A stretch of DNA of 64,000 bases from DSVZ01 sp964568145 (GTDB taxonomy: Bacteria; Verrucomicrobiota; Verrucomicrobiia; Limisphaerales; J093), in contig CAZMOZ010000004.1 of the NCBI GenBank assembly GCA_964568145.1, forward strand, positions 210,474-274,473. The letters are read 5' to 3'. The notes beneath the pieces are model-generated. The model made no database searches. It was not told where the DNA came from and saw only the letters and a list, made by a program, of their open reading frames with translations. Positions 18,238 through 27,835 of this stretch are shown one piece after another (position 1 is the first letter of the stretch; each line of letters opens with the position of its first letter). Made by a program: the position numbers and the translations under genes.

Positions 18238-19101
18238 ATGCCCGCCCCGGACCTCCCCGTGGCCTGGGTCACCGGCGCCGCCGGTCTCATCGGCCATTAC
18301 CTGATGCAACTGGCGCCCCGCCACGCGCCCGGCTGGCGGGTGCTCGGCTTGACCCGCGCCGACCTGGACCTCACGGACTTGGCCGCGTTGCGCCGGCGCT
18401 TTCAGGCCGACCGCCCCGCGCTGGTGATCCACTGTGCCGCGCTGAGCCGCAGCCCGGAGTGCGAGGCCAACCCCGCGCTGGCCCGGCGCCTCAACGTGGA
18501 GGTCACCGCCGCACTCGTCGACCTGGCCGCCGACGCCCGACTGGTGTTTTTCTCGACCGACCTGGTCTTCGACGGCCGGCGCGGGCATTACACCGAGGCC
18601 GACCCGCCGAACCCGCTGGGCGTCTATGCCGCCACCAAGCTCGAGGCCGAGCAGGCCGTGCTCGCCCACCCGCGCGCCCTGGTGGTGCGCACATCGCTCA
18701 ACGGCGGCGCCTCGCTGCGGGGCGACCGCGCGTTCAACGAGCAGATGCGCCTGGCCTGGCAGGCCGGCCGGGCGGTGCGGCTCTTCACGGACGAATTCCG
18801 CTCACCCATCCACGCGGGCGTGACAGCGCGGGCGGTGTGGGAACTGGTGTTGCAAGCGGTCACCGGCCTGTGCCACGTGGCCGGCGCGGAGCGGCTCTCG
18901 CGCTGGGAGATCGGGCGCCTGGTGGCGGCGCGTTGGCCGCAGTTGCAGCCGCGGATCGAGACGGGGTCGCTGCGCGATTACGTGGGCGCCCCGCGTCCGC
19001 CGGACACCTCGCTGAACTGCGCGCGGGCGCAGGCGCAGATCACGTTCCGGCTGCCGGGCTTGACGGAATGGCTCGCGGTGAATCCCGGCGAGCCGTTTTG
19101 A
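18238..19101 (+). CDS. NAD(P)-dependent sugar-nucleotide reductase, RmlD-like
   Basis: A 287-residue extended short-chain dehydrogenase resembling dTDP-4-dehydrorhamnose reductase (RmlD/RfbD). Seen: nucleotide-binding GAAGLIG, LDLTDLAALRRRFQADRPALVIHCAALS, the STDLVFDG strand, catalytic YAATK, and VVRTSLNGG. RmlA/B/C are not adjacent and the N-terminus differs somewhat from the true enzyme. It may act on another sugar or be a general reductase (family also includes MAT2B-like proteins). Confidence 0.82.
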   Translation: MPAPDLPVAWVTGAAGLIGHYLMQLAPRHAPGWRVLGLTRADLDLTDLAALRRRFQADRPALVIHCAALSRSPECEANPALARRLNVEVTAALVDLAADARLVFFSTDLVFDGRRGHYTEADPPNPLGVYAATKLEAEQAVLAHPRALVVRTSLNGGASLRGDRAFNEQMRLAWQAGRAVRLFTDEFRSPIHAGVTARAVWELVLQAVTGLCHVAGAERLSRWEIGRLVAARWPQLQPRIETGSLRDYVGAPRPPDTSLNCARAQAQITFRLPGLTEWLAVNPGEPF

Positions 19102-19267
19102 AGCTGAAGGGAATGTTGGGCCATGGAGGACACGGATGAACGCGGATGAGAAAGGAGTTTGCAGATTCGCGCATCGTAGCCGGCTGCTGAGCGGCTCCGG
19201 GAAACGCCGCGGACCATCGCGCCCAAGCCGATCCGCGTTCTTCCGCGGTCTTCAAGATGGACGCGGT
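19102..19267. repeat. Intergenic low-complexity repeat of the ACACGGATGAACGCGGATG type
   Basis: The stretch 19128-19150 (GGACACGGATGAACGCGGATG) and the echo CCGCGTTCTTCCGCGG (about 19230-19250) belong to a class of dispersed near-repeats found between genes in this genome type. No coding region is visible. Confidence 0.4.
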
Positions 19268-19481
19268 TTACGGCGTCGGCAGCGGCTTCGCTTCCTCGAT
19301 GGAAACGATGCGCAGCGGATCCAGCACGTTTACGCAGCCATCCGGGGGGGCTACCACCACCCGTTTGGGCGTCAGGAAGATGAACTCGCGGGGGCACCAC
19401 AAACTCGCATCCGTCGGAGGTGCGCAGCTTGAAAGGCACAAAGCCGCCTGCGAGCCGCTCCTGAATCTCCCGGATCGTCAT
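19268..19481 (-). pseudogene. Small conserved protein gene with a one-base frameshift
   Basis: From ATG 19481 the minus strand reads MTIREIQERLAGGFVPFKL then RTSDGCEFVVP, and then loses sense. Removing one base in a run of five C (plus-strand G, 19390-19394) restores REFIFLTPKRVVVA, PDGCVNVLDPLRIVSIEEA and a stop at 19268. The repaired 70-residue product matches a family of short 'MTI.EI..RL..GF.PF.L..SDGR.F.VPH' proteins of unknown function that I associate with soil Verrucomicrobia. A homopolymer frameshift could be real decay or a sequencing error. Confidence 0.65.
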
Positions 19482-19772
19482 GGCAAAAACCTGACACTGG
19501 CACAACAAACGGTCAAACGTCTCGGACACATCTCAGTTTCATGTCCGCAGCGGACGGGCCGTAATGGCACTGGCGACCTCGCCTGAGGCTGTGCCGCGGG
19601 CGACCCGCCCGCGCAGGCTGCGGACGTGGCCGTCCGCGCTCCGATGATTGCGGGGCTCGACGGAGTCGCGCCCTACCACGTTACGGCCCGATGACACACG
19701 AAGTGAGATGTGCTCAACCCCCGGTCCGAGCCGATCTTGAGCTGGCCGGCGGCGGTTTACGGACGGCAACGC
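19482..19772. repeat. Intergenic dispersed repeat with palindromes
   Basis: ACATCTCAGTTT at 19526-19537 matches the edge of the repeat copies near 4287 and 26450. CTGCGGACGTGGCCGTCCGCG at about 19619-19639 recurs in inverse orientation at about 26157-26177. The region therefore holds a third, shorter copy of the dispersed element. No gene is supported. Confidence 0.5.
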
Positions 19773-20387
19773 TCACCGGTAAATCACGACCAGAAAAGCC
19801 ACCGCCTCGCCCCGGCCGGTGTTCACGATGGCGTGGGGCACGTCCGCCCGGTAGGTGGCGGAATCGCCCGCGCCCAGAATCTCGGCGTCCCCGGCCGACT
19901 CGACGGTCACCTGGCCCTTTTGCACGGCCAGAAACTCGCGGGTGCCCTCGTAGTGCGGCGCACTGCGCAAGGCCCCGCCGGCTTGAAGCTGGAGCTGGTA
20001 CAGCTCCACGTCCTTTTCCAAGTGCAACGGCGAAAGCGTGCGAATCTGCACGTCCGCGTCCGAGCGGTACAGGTAGGTGCGGTCGTCGGCGCGGATGACC
20101 GTGATGGCCGACGAGGCGCCGGGGCTTTCGAGCAGCTCGCCCAGCGACAGGCCGAAGGCGCGCGCGATGCGCAGCGTAACCGCCAGGGTGGGGTTGGCCT
20201 GCTCGCGCTCGATCTCGCTGAGCATCGAGCGGCTCACGCCGCTGCCGCGGGCCAGCGCCTCGAGCGACCAGCCACGCTCGGCGCGCAACTGCTTCACCCG
20301 GCTGCCGAGGTGCCGGTGGAGGCCCTCGGGGGTTTGGGGGGCCGCGGGCGGGGCGGTCCGGGACTTGGAAGCGGCGGGACGCATCAT
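19773..20387 (-). CDS. XRE-cupin transcriptional regulator
   Basis: A 204-residue regulator with an N-terminal helix-turn-helix of the XRE type (about residues 28-82; VKQLRAERGWSLEALARGSGVSRSMLSEIEREQANPT in pattern). A C-terminal cupin barrel follows (about 130-200; HYEGTREFLAVQKGQ, ESAGDAEILGAGDSATYRADVPHAIVN), the sensing domain for a small ligand. Two adjacent ATGs (20387, 20384) are possible starts. It is divergent from tdh, and the first of four TATRCCGGA-like repeats lies 7 bases upstream of its start. It is therefore probably an autoregulated controller of the amino-acid catabolic cluster to the right; the ligand is likely an amino acid or pathway intermediate. Confidence 0.88.
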   Translation of the reverse strand: MMRPAASKSRTAPPAAPQTPEGLHRHLGSRVKQLRAERGWSLEALARGSGVSRSMLSEIEREQANPTLAVTLRIARAFGLSLGELLESPGASSAITVIRADDRTYLYRSDADVQIRTLSPLHLEKDVELYQLQLQAGGALRSAPHYEGTREFLAVQKGQVTVESAGDAEILGAGDSATYRADVPHAIVNTGRGEAVAFLVVIYR

Positions 20388-20394
20388 GGTTCGC

Positions 20395-20466
20395 TATACC
20401 GGATTTTTGTCTTGCATATCGGAAAAGGCCGTCCACTATGCCGGCCGCGTCATCCGTTATGCCGGA
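20395..20466. promoter_or_regulatory. Four phased operator-like repeats between the regulator and tdh
   Basis: TATACCGGA (20395-20403), CATATCGGA (20415-20423), TATGCCGG (20437-20444) and TATGCCGGA (20458-20466) are direct repeats. Their GG pairs lie at 20401, 20421, 20443 and 20464, spacings of 20, 22 and 21 bases, two turns of DNA. All four would face the same side of the helix, fitting cooperative binding of the XRE-cupin dimer to both divergent promoters. The regulator link is inferred from position. Confidence 0.65.
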
Positions 20467-20528
20467 CAGCATGAACCGCCGGCCGCCGGTTGACAAGGCC
20501 GCCCAGAACACAACACCGCCAGCCAGGC

Positions 20529-21557
20529 ATGAAAGCGCTCGTCAAACGTGAAGCCCGCCCGGGACTGTGGCTCGAAGACGTCCCCGAACCGATCCCCGGC
20601 ATCAACGACGTGCTGATCCGCGTCCACAAGACCGGCATCTGCGGCACGGACGTCCACATCTACAAATGGGACGCCTGGGCGCAGAAGACCATCCCGGTGC
20701 CGATGGTCGTGGGGCACGAGTTCGTGGGGGAGGTCGTCGCGGTGGGCGCGAACGTGAAGGACTTCTTCCCCGGCGACATCGTGAGCGCCGAGGGCCACGT
20801 GGTCTGCGGGCGGTGCCGGAACTGCCTGGCCGGCCGCCGGCACCTGTGCAAGGACACCCGGGGCATCGGCGTGAACCGCACCGGCGCCTTCGCCGGGTTC
20901 ATCGCCGTGCCCATGACCAACGTCTGGCATCACCAGCCGGGCATCGACCTCGAGGTGGCCGCCATCTTCGATCCGTTCGGCAACGCCGTGCATACCGCGC
21001 TGTCGTTTCCGGTGCTGGGCGAGGACGTGTTGATCACCGGCGCCGGGCCGATCGGCATCATGGCCACCGCCGTGGCGCGGCACGCCGGCGCGCGGTTCGT
21101 GGTGGTGACGGACATGAACGAGTACCGGCTGGCGCTCGCCCGGCGCATGGGCGCGACGGTGGCGTTGAACGTCAAGCAGCACAACCTGGCCGAGGTGCAG
21201 CGCCAGCTCGGCATGAAGGAAGGCTTCGACGTGGGCCTCGAGATGTCCGGCAGCGTGGCGGCGGTCCAGGACATGGTCGCCAACATGTGCCACGGCGGGA
21301 AGATCGCCATGCTCGGCATCCCGCCGGCGGAGATGGCCATTGATTGGAACCGGGTGGTGTTCAACATGCTCACGATCAAAGGCATCTACGGCCGCGAAAT
21401 GTACGAGACCTGGTACAAGATGACCGTGATGCTCGAATCCGGCCTCGACATCCGGCCGGTCATCACCCACCGCTTCCATTACACCGAGTTCCAGAAAGGC
21501 TTCGACGCCATGCTCAGCGGCGAGTCGGGCAAGGTGGTGCTGGACTGGCGCGATTAA
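20529..21557 (+). CDS. tdh: L-threonine 3-dehydrogenase
   Basis: A 342-residue zinc-dependent medium-chain dehydrogenase that oxidises L-threonine to 2-amino-3-ketobutyrate. It follows E. coli Tdh closely: catalytic zinc ligands in HKTGICGTDVHIY and GHEFVGEV, the four-cysteine structural zinc lobe (VCGRCRNCLAGRRHLC), GIGVNRTGAFAGF, Rossmann GAGPIGIMA, and IKGIYGREMYETWYKM. Start at 20529 (MKALVKREARPG) is the family N-terminus. kbl, which completes conversion to glycine and acetyl-CoA, is the last gene of the same cluster, with hydroxyproline genes between. Confidence 0.96.
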   Translation: MKALVKREARPGLWLEDVPEPIPGINDVLIRVHKTGICGTDVHIYKWDAWAQKTIPVPMVVGHEFVGEVVAVGANVKDFFPGDIVSAEGHVVCGRCRNCLAGRRHLCKDTRGIGVNRTGAFAGFIAVPMTNVWHHQPGIDLEVAAIFDPFGNAVHTALSFPVLGEDVLITGAGPIGIMATAVARHAGARFVVVTDMNEYRLALARRMGATVALNVKQHNLAEVQRQLGMKEGFDVGLEMSGSVAAVQDMVANMCHGGKIAMLGIPPAEMAIDWNRVVFNMLTIKGIYGREMYETWYKMTVMLESGLDIRPVITHRFHYTEFQKGFDAMLSGESGKVVLDWRD

Positions 21558-21779
21558 GGCTGCCATCGCTGGCAGGAGTGCGGTATCTTCGCCGGGCGAT
21601 CCAAACCGGTCCCGCCCCGGCGGGAATTCCGGCCAGGCGGCGGCTGCCAGGCTGAAGACAACCGGGTGAGCAGCCAGCGCGGACTCGGCGATGCGGCCAG
21701 ACGCAAACAACTCGAAAACCGGACTCCGTAGTGGCGCGGGCGGCCCTGCCCGCTGAACTTCAGCCTCCGTTATTAATTG
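21558..21779. other. Spacer between tdh and the hydroxyproline genes
   Basis: A 222-base gap with a small hairpin right after tdh (CTGCCA-tcgc-TGGCAG type, about 21563-21578) and an AT-rich TTATTAATTGATG end at 21770-21782. An internal promoter for the four following genes is possible here. None is clearly readable and no TATRCCGGA repeat occurs in it. Confidence 0.4.
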
Positions 21780-22712
21780 ATGCAGACCCGGATTCAGGTG
21801 GTGGACTCGCACACCGGCGGGGAGCCGACGCGCGTGGTGCTGGCCGGCGGGCCGCCGTTGGGCGGCGGCACCGTGGCCGAGCGCGCCCAGCGCTTCCAGC
21901 GCGACTGGGATCGTTTCCGCGCCGCCATCGTCAACGAGCCGCGCGGTTCGGACGTGCTGGTGGGCGCGCTGCTCCTCGAACCGGCCGACCCCGCCTGCGT
22001 GGCCGGCGTGATCTTCTTCAACAACGTGGGCTACCTTGGCATGTGCGGGCACGGCGCCATCGGCCTGGTGGTCACGTTGCAGCATCTGGGGCACATCAGT
22101 CCGGGCGAACATCGCCTGGAGACGCCGGTGGGCGTGGTCACGGCCACGCTGCATTCCAACGGCGAGGTCTCGGTGGCCAACGTGCCCAGCCACCGCCAGG
22201 CCGCGGCGGCGCGGATCGAAGTGCCGGGCCTGGGCGCGCTGCACGGCGACGTGGCCTGGGGCGGAAACTGGTTTTTCCTGCTCGAAGCGCACGGGCAGGA
22301 GCTGGCGCGCGCGCGGGTCGAGGCCCTGACCGATTTCGCCTGGCGTGTCCGGCAGGCCGTGAATGCCCAGGGCTTTCCCGAGGTGGACCACGTGGAGCTG
22401 TTCGGGCCGCCGTCGGGTCCGGGCGCCCACGCGCGGAATTTCGTGCTTTGCCCGGGCAAGGCCTATGACCGTTCGCCGTGCGGCACGGGCACCAGCGCCA
22501 AGCTCGCCTGTCTGGCCGCCGATGGGAAACTGGCCGAAGGCGAGCCGTGGGTGCAGGAAAGCATCATCGGCAGCCGCTTCACCGCGCATTACCGCTGGCT
22601 GGACCGCGCGCGCGGCGTGGTCGCGCCGGTGATCACCGGCCGCGCCTGGGTGACGGCCGAGGCGGAACTGTGCCTGGACCCGCGCGATCCGTTTTGCTGG
22701 GGGATCGGCTGA
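21780..22712 (+). CDS. 4-hydroxyproline 2-epimerase (proline racemase family)
   Basis: A 310-residue member of the proline racemase family. Both catalytic cysteines are present: Cys89 in GMCGHGAIGL and Cys234 in SPCGTGTSAK. This is the two-base arrangement of racemases/epimerases, not the Thr-substituted dehydratases. The N-terminus QVVDSHTGGEPTRVV is typical of hydroxyproline epimerases. It would convert trans-4-hydroxy-L-proline to cis-4-hydroxy-D-proline, and the oxidase and DHDPS-type genes that follow are the next two steps. ATG 21780 is preferred; TTG 21777 is in frame just before it. Confidence 0.9.
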   Translation: MQTRIQVVDSHTGGEPTRVVLAGGPPLGGGTVAERAQRFQRDWDRFRAAIVNEPRGSDVLVGALLLEPADPACVAGVIFFNNVGYLGMCGHGAIGLVVTLQHLGHISPGEHRLETPVGVVTATLHSNGEVSVANVPSHRQAAAARIEVPGLGALHGDVAWGGNWFFLLEAHGQELARARVEALTDFAWRVRQAVNAQGFPEVDHVELFGPPSGPGAHARNFVLCPGKAYDRSPCGTGTSAKLACLAADGKLAEGEPWVQESIIGSRFTAHYRWLDRARGVVAPVITGRAWVTAEAELCLDPRDPFCWGIG

Positions 22713-22714
22713 AC

Positions 22715-23968
22715 ATGGCTCAACGAGTGGTCATCATCGGAGCCGGTGTGATCGGGTTGTGCGCCGCGTGGGCCTGCGCCCGGCGCGGCCACCGCGTGAC
22801 CGTGGTGGAACGCGGCGGCCCGGAACGCGACGGCTGTTCCTTTGGCAACGCGGGCATGATCGTGCCCAGCCATTTCACGCCGCTGGCGGCGCCCGGCATG
22901 GTGGCGCTGGGGCTGAAATGGATGTGGAATCCCGAGTCGCCGTTCTACATCCGGCCGCGGCTTTCGCGGGACCTGGCGGAATGGGGCTTCCGCTTCTGGC
23001 GCGCGGCCAACGCGGAGCACGTCCGCCGCGCGGCGCCGTTGCTGCGCGACCTCAGCCTCGCCAGCCGGACGTGCTTCGAGGAACTGGCCGCGCTGGCCGG
23101 CACGGATTTCGGCCTGGTGAAGCGCGGCCTGCTGATGCTCTGTCGCACGCTGCACGCGCTCGAAGAAGAGGCGCAAGCCGTCGCGCGCAGCCGCGAGCTG
23201 GGCATCCCCGCCAAGGTGCTGGACGCCGGGCAGGCCGCCGCGCTCGATCCCGGCCTGCGCCTGGACATCGTGGGCGCGGTGCATTTCCCGCTGGACTGCC
23301 ATCTCAACCCGGCGCGCTTCATGGCCGCGCTGCAAGCACTCGCCGCCGAGGCGGGAGTGCAGTTTGTCTGGAACGCCGAGGCCGCCGGCTGGCGGCGCGA
23401 GGGCCGGCGCGTGACGGCGGTTTGCACGCGGGCGGGCGAAATCGCCGGCGACGAATTTGTCCTGGCCGGCGGCTCCTGGTCGCCGGGCCTCGCCCGCGAG
23501 CTGGGCCTGAAGCTGCCGCTGCAGGCCGGCAAAGGCTACAGTCTCACGCTGCCGCTGCCCCGCCAGTTGCCGCAGCTTTGCTTCATCCTCGTGGAAGCCC
23601 GCGTGGCGGTGACGCCGATGGACGGCGCGCTGCGGATCGGCGGCACGATGGAAATCGCGGGCTTGAACGAGACGATCAACCCGCGCCGCGTGCGGGGCAT
23701 CATCAAGGCGGCGCTCCGCTACCTGCCCGAGTTCCAGCCGGAGGATTTCCAGGGGATCAAGCCGTGGTGCGGCTTGCGCCCCGTCTCTCCGGACGGCCTG
23801 CCGTACCTCGGCCGCACCGCCCGCCTCGCGAACCTGTGCGTGGCGACCGGGCACGGCATGATGGGCCTGAGCCTGGGCCCGATCACCGGGCAATTGCTCG
23901 CGGACCTCATCTCTGGCGAACGCCCGGCGTGGAACCTCGATCTGCTCTCGCCCGACCGGCACGGGTGA
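22715..23968 (+). CDS. FAD-dependent D-amino-acid (D-hydroxyproline) dehydrogenase
   Basis: A 417-residue DadA/DAO-family flavoprotein. The FAD-binding GAGVIGLCAA is at the N-terminus, then VVERGGPERDGCSFGNAGMI (the DadA-type second motif). The substrate domain includes HFPLDCHLNPARF, the GGSWSPGLA strand, GIKPWCGLRPVSPDGLPYLG and CVATGHGMMGLSLGPITG. It starts two bases after the epimerase stop. By position it should oxidise cis-4-hydroxy-D-proline to 1-pyrroline-4-hydroxy-2-carboxylate. The electron acceptor (quinone or oxygen) cannot be read from the sequence. Confidence 0.9.
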   Translation: MAQRVVIIGAGVIGLCAAWACARRGHRVTVVERGGPERDGCSFGNAGMIVPSHFTPLAAPGMVALGLKWMWNPESPFYIRPRLSRDLAEWGFRFWRAANAEHVRRAAPLLRDLSLASRTCFEELAALAGTDFGLVKRGLLMLCRTLHALEEEAQAVARSRELGIPAKVLDAGQAAALDPGLRLDIVGAVHFPLDCHLNPARFMAALQALAAEAGVQFVWNAEAAGWRREGRRVTAVCTRAGEIAGDEFVLAGGSWSPGLARELGLKLPLQAGKGYSLTLPLPRQLPQLCFILVEARVAVTPMDGALRIGGTMEIAGLNETINPRRVRGIIKAALRYLPEFQPEDFQGIKPWCGLRPVSPDGLPYLGRTARLANLCVATGHGMMGLSLGPITGQLLADLISGERPAWNLDLLSPDRHG

Positions 23969-23997
23969 GGCCGCGCAAACTGGCGACCAACTTCCGC

Positions 23998-24906
23998 ATG
24001 AAACCACCCCAACTCACCTGGCGCGGCGTCTTTCCGGCGATGACGACCGCCTTTCTGCCTGGCCTGGAAGCGGATCACGACTTTCTGGCGCGCCACGCGC
24101 GCTGGCTGGTGGATCACGGCTGCGCGGGCGTGGTGGCGCTGGGTTCACTGGGTGAGAGCGCCACGCTGCGTTTCGAGGAGAAGGTCACCGTGCTGCGCAC
24201 CTGCGTCGCCGCGTTGCGGGGCCGGGCGCCGGTCGTGGCCGGCATTGCGGCGTTGAGCACCGCCGAGGCTGTGGACCTGGCGCGCCGCGCGGCCGACGCC
24301 GGTTGCGCGGGCCTGATGGTGCTGCCGCCGTACGTCTATTCCAGCGACTGGCGCGAGATGAAGGCGCACGCGCAGGCCGTGCTCCGCGCCACGCCGCTTT
24401 CGTGCCTGCTTTACAACAACCCGGTGTCCTACAAAACCGACTTCCTCCCGGCCCAGATTGCCGAGCTGGCCGCCGCGCACCCGAACCTGCTCGCGGTGAA
24501 GGAATCCAGCGCCGACGTGCGCCGGATCACCGCCTTGAAGGCGCTGCTGGGCGACCGCCTGGCGCTGTTTGTCGGGGTGGACGACTTGATCGTCGAAGGC
24601 GTGCGCGCCGGGGCCACCGGCTGGATCGCCGGGCTCGTCAACGCGCTGCCGCGCGAGTCGGTGGCGCTGTTCCGGCACGCCATGCGGGGTGAGCGGAAGC
24701 AGGCGGACGAGCTGTACCGCTGGTTTCTCCCATTGCTGCGGATGGACACGGTCAACAAGTTCGTCCAACTCATCAAACTGGTTCAGCAGGAGGTCGGGAT
24801 GGGCAACGAACGGGTGCGGCCGCCGCGGCTGCCGCTGGCCGGACGCGAGCGGACCGGTGCGCTCGCGATCATCCGCGCCGCCTTGAAGACGCGGCCGAAG
24901 GTGTGA
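23998..24906 (+). CDS. DHDPS-family lyase, probable pyrroline-4-hydroxy-2-carboxylate deaminase
   Basis: A 302-residue class I aldolase-type barrel (DapA/NanA superfamily). Schiff-base Lys168 is in LLAVKESSAD, Tyr139 in LLYNNPVSY, and the GSLGESATL loop binds the carboxylate. It resembles true DapA but the gene context (epimerase, D-hydroxyproline dehydrogenase) points to the deaminase that yields 2-oxoglutarate semialdehyde. The semialdehyde dehydrogenase needed to finish the route is not in the window. ATG 23998 is used; the frame is open far upstream as an artefact of GC-rich DNA. Confidence 0.86.
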   Translation: MKPPQLTWRGVFPAMTTAFLPGLEADHDFLARHARWLVDHGCAGVVALGSLGESATLRFEEKVTVLRTCVAALRGRAPVVAGIAALSTAEAVDLARRAADAGCAGLMVLPPYVYSSDWREMKAHAQAVLRATPLSCLLYNNPVSYKTDFLPAQIAELAAAHPNLLAVKESSADVRRITALKALLGDRLALFVGVDDLIVEGVRAGATGWIAGLVNALPRESVALFRHAMRGERKQADELYRWFLPLLRMDTVNKFVQLIKLVQQEVGMGNERVRPPRLPLAGRERTGALAIIRAALKTRPKV

Positions 24907-24948
24907 GCGGCTTGAAGCGACCCGACCTGCCGGAGACCATTTCCCGCC

Positions 24949-26136
<1,188 letters not shown>

Positions 26137-26530
26137 CACGGGCGCGACTCCGGGGCGCGGACGGCCACGTCCGCAGCGAAGCGTTGGGTATGCGGCTCGG
26201 CCGGTTTGCGTCAGGCACCGAAGCGGCGCACCTCAATTTCGTGCGGGGAGTAACGCCTGCCATGGTGGCGGCCGGCTTCCAGCCGGCCGGAGAGCCGGGC
26301 TTCCAGCCCGGCGGCGGTGGACGAGCGGCACCCGGCGGGGGTGCGTCTGACCGGGTTCCGGGCGGCAGGATGCCGCCCTTTCCGGCAGCCAGGGATGGCT
26401 GCCCCCACCGCCACCAGCGCCGGCTCCGCCACAAGAGTGCGAAAAACTGAGATGCGCCTGCCGCTGACGGCGCTGGGTCCGCCGGCTCGACATGTACGCC
26501 AGCCTGTGGTTAAGTGGCACCAGGTAACCC
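26137..26530. repeat. Intergenic palindrome cluster, copy B of the dispersed repeat
   Basis: The region contains CCGGCTTCCAGCCGG and CGGGCTTCCAGCCCG hairpins (about 26274-26310), GGCGGCAGGATGCCGCC (about 26362-26378) and GGCAGCCAGGGATGGCTGCC (26384-26403). The edge AAAAACTGAGATGCGC is at about 26443-26458. Read on the minus strand these match the block at about 4287-4460 in the same order, so this is an inverted second copy. No gene is supported between kbl and the kinase remnant. Confidence 0.7.
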
Positions 26531-27345
26531 ATGCACCCGGGTCCGCCAAAAATTCCCGACCACGACCTTCTGCAACCCGTCGGGCGCGGTTCGTAAGGGC
26601 GAAGTCTGGCTCGCCCGCAGCGTGCTTGGAACGCTCCGCGCCGTGAAGGTGGTCTGCCGGCGTGAACTTCCCCGACCCCAGCCCCTTCGAGCGCGAGTTC
26701 AACGGCCTCCGCAAGTTCGAGCCCGTTTCCCGCGCCCATCCCGCCTTGGGGGACATCCTGCAAATCGGGCGCGACGAAGCCGAGGGTTGTTATTACTACG
26801 TCATGGAACTGGCGGATTCAGGAGCGGAAGCCAATGGGCAGGGGTCAGTGATCGATGGGCAGTCTCCCGTGGGCCGCGGCCAATCGCCCGACCCCGCGCG
26901 GGGCTCGTTCAAGGCCTGGCCGCTCCAGATCGCCCGGCGGCGGATCGCCGACCAGATCGAGAAACGCGCCTGTGACGCCCGCCTGGCCGTCGCCCTGCTG
27001 CCCGGTGCCGAGGTCCGGTCAAGCCCGCGGGGGCCTGATGATTCGACGCGGACTGCGACTTTGGAACGGGTGCCGGACCCGGCCGGAACCGCCCTCGAGC
27101 ACCACTGGGACGAGGAATGGCGGAGGCACGTGGCTGAGGCGGCGACGGCCCGCGAGAAGGCGCAGGTCAGCGCAAAGCAGTTCCAGATCTTCGAGTTGTA
27201 CGTCATGCGCGGGTGGCCGGCGGTCAAGGTTGCCCGCACGCTGGGCGTCAGTCTCGCGAGCGTGTACCTGGCCAAACACCGGGTCGGGTCGGCTCTGAAA
27301 AAGCAGGTTCGCGCGCTGGAACAGACCGGAACTGGCTGGCGCTGA
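26531..27345 (+). pseudogene. Decayed Ser/Thr kinase N-lobe joined to an ECF-sigma C-terminus
   Basis: From ATG 26531: MHPGPPKIPDHDLLQPVGRGS, the start of a verrucomicrobial protein kinase, then a stop at 26594. One frame over follow GEVWLARSVLGTLRAVKVV (glycine loop and invariant Lys); after a second shift near 26666 come FEREFNGLRKFEPVSR and YYYVMELAD. After a low-complexity join the same frame continues as GSFKAW..IARRRIADQIEKR, WDEEWRRHVAEAA, KQFQIFELYVMRGWPAVKVARTLGVS and VYLAKHRVG. This is the C-terminal two thirds of the ECF-sigma type encoded with such kinases. The last open frame alone is 26662-27345 (227 codons, GTG start). Both partners lack essential parts. Confidence 0.75.
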
Positions 27346-27835
27346 CGGTCACGGAACCGCGCCGCGGGGCAATGACAACCGAACTTCCCGGTTGCCGGGG
27401 AAGCGATCCTTCACCAACGGCCCACGAGCGGATGATTTGTGTTCCGCGGGAAGCTCGATGACCGCGTGGCGCGGCAGGGGGGATCTGCCAGGGCGGATTC
27501 AGGTCGTGCAACCGCCGATCAACGCGTGGCTTGCGGGTCTGTAATTCCGCCTCTTGCATGGGGTGCCGGGCCGGGGCAATCCCCGCAATGGTCGTGGACC
27601 CGAAAACCGAAGTGGGGCAGGCGGGACGCACTGCGCTGCGGCCAATTTCGGTTTACGGGGTGAATGGAAGGCAAAACTCCGCACGTGACGCGTTGCGCCG
27701 ATTCTTGCCGGACCAGGGAAAGAATCTGGCAGAAGGGTACACGCGCGCTTAACAAGCTGGCCGCGCTCACATCGGGCTGGCTGTCGCGCCCCATTCATCC
27801 GCCCGCTCCGCCGGAGCCTCGTTCCGCGCCTTCGT
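27346..27835. other. Gene-free region
   Basis: An imperfect hairpin CTTCCCGG-ttg-CCGGGGAAG lies about 40 bases after the sigma remnant and may be its old terminator. The rest contains short open frames without similarity, and a GGGCCGGGGCAATCCCCGC palindrome-like patch near 27567-27590. Nothing else is seen. Confidence 0.4.

Noticed and set aside
20457..22589. A 710-codon open frame antisense to tdh and the epimerase
   Set aside because: Both plus-strand genes are complete enzymes with all motifs; the antisense product has no family resemblance.
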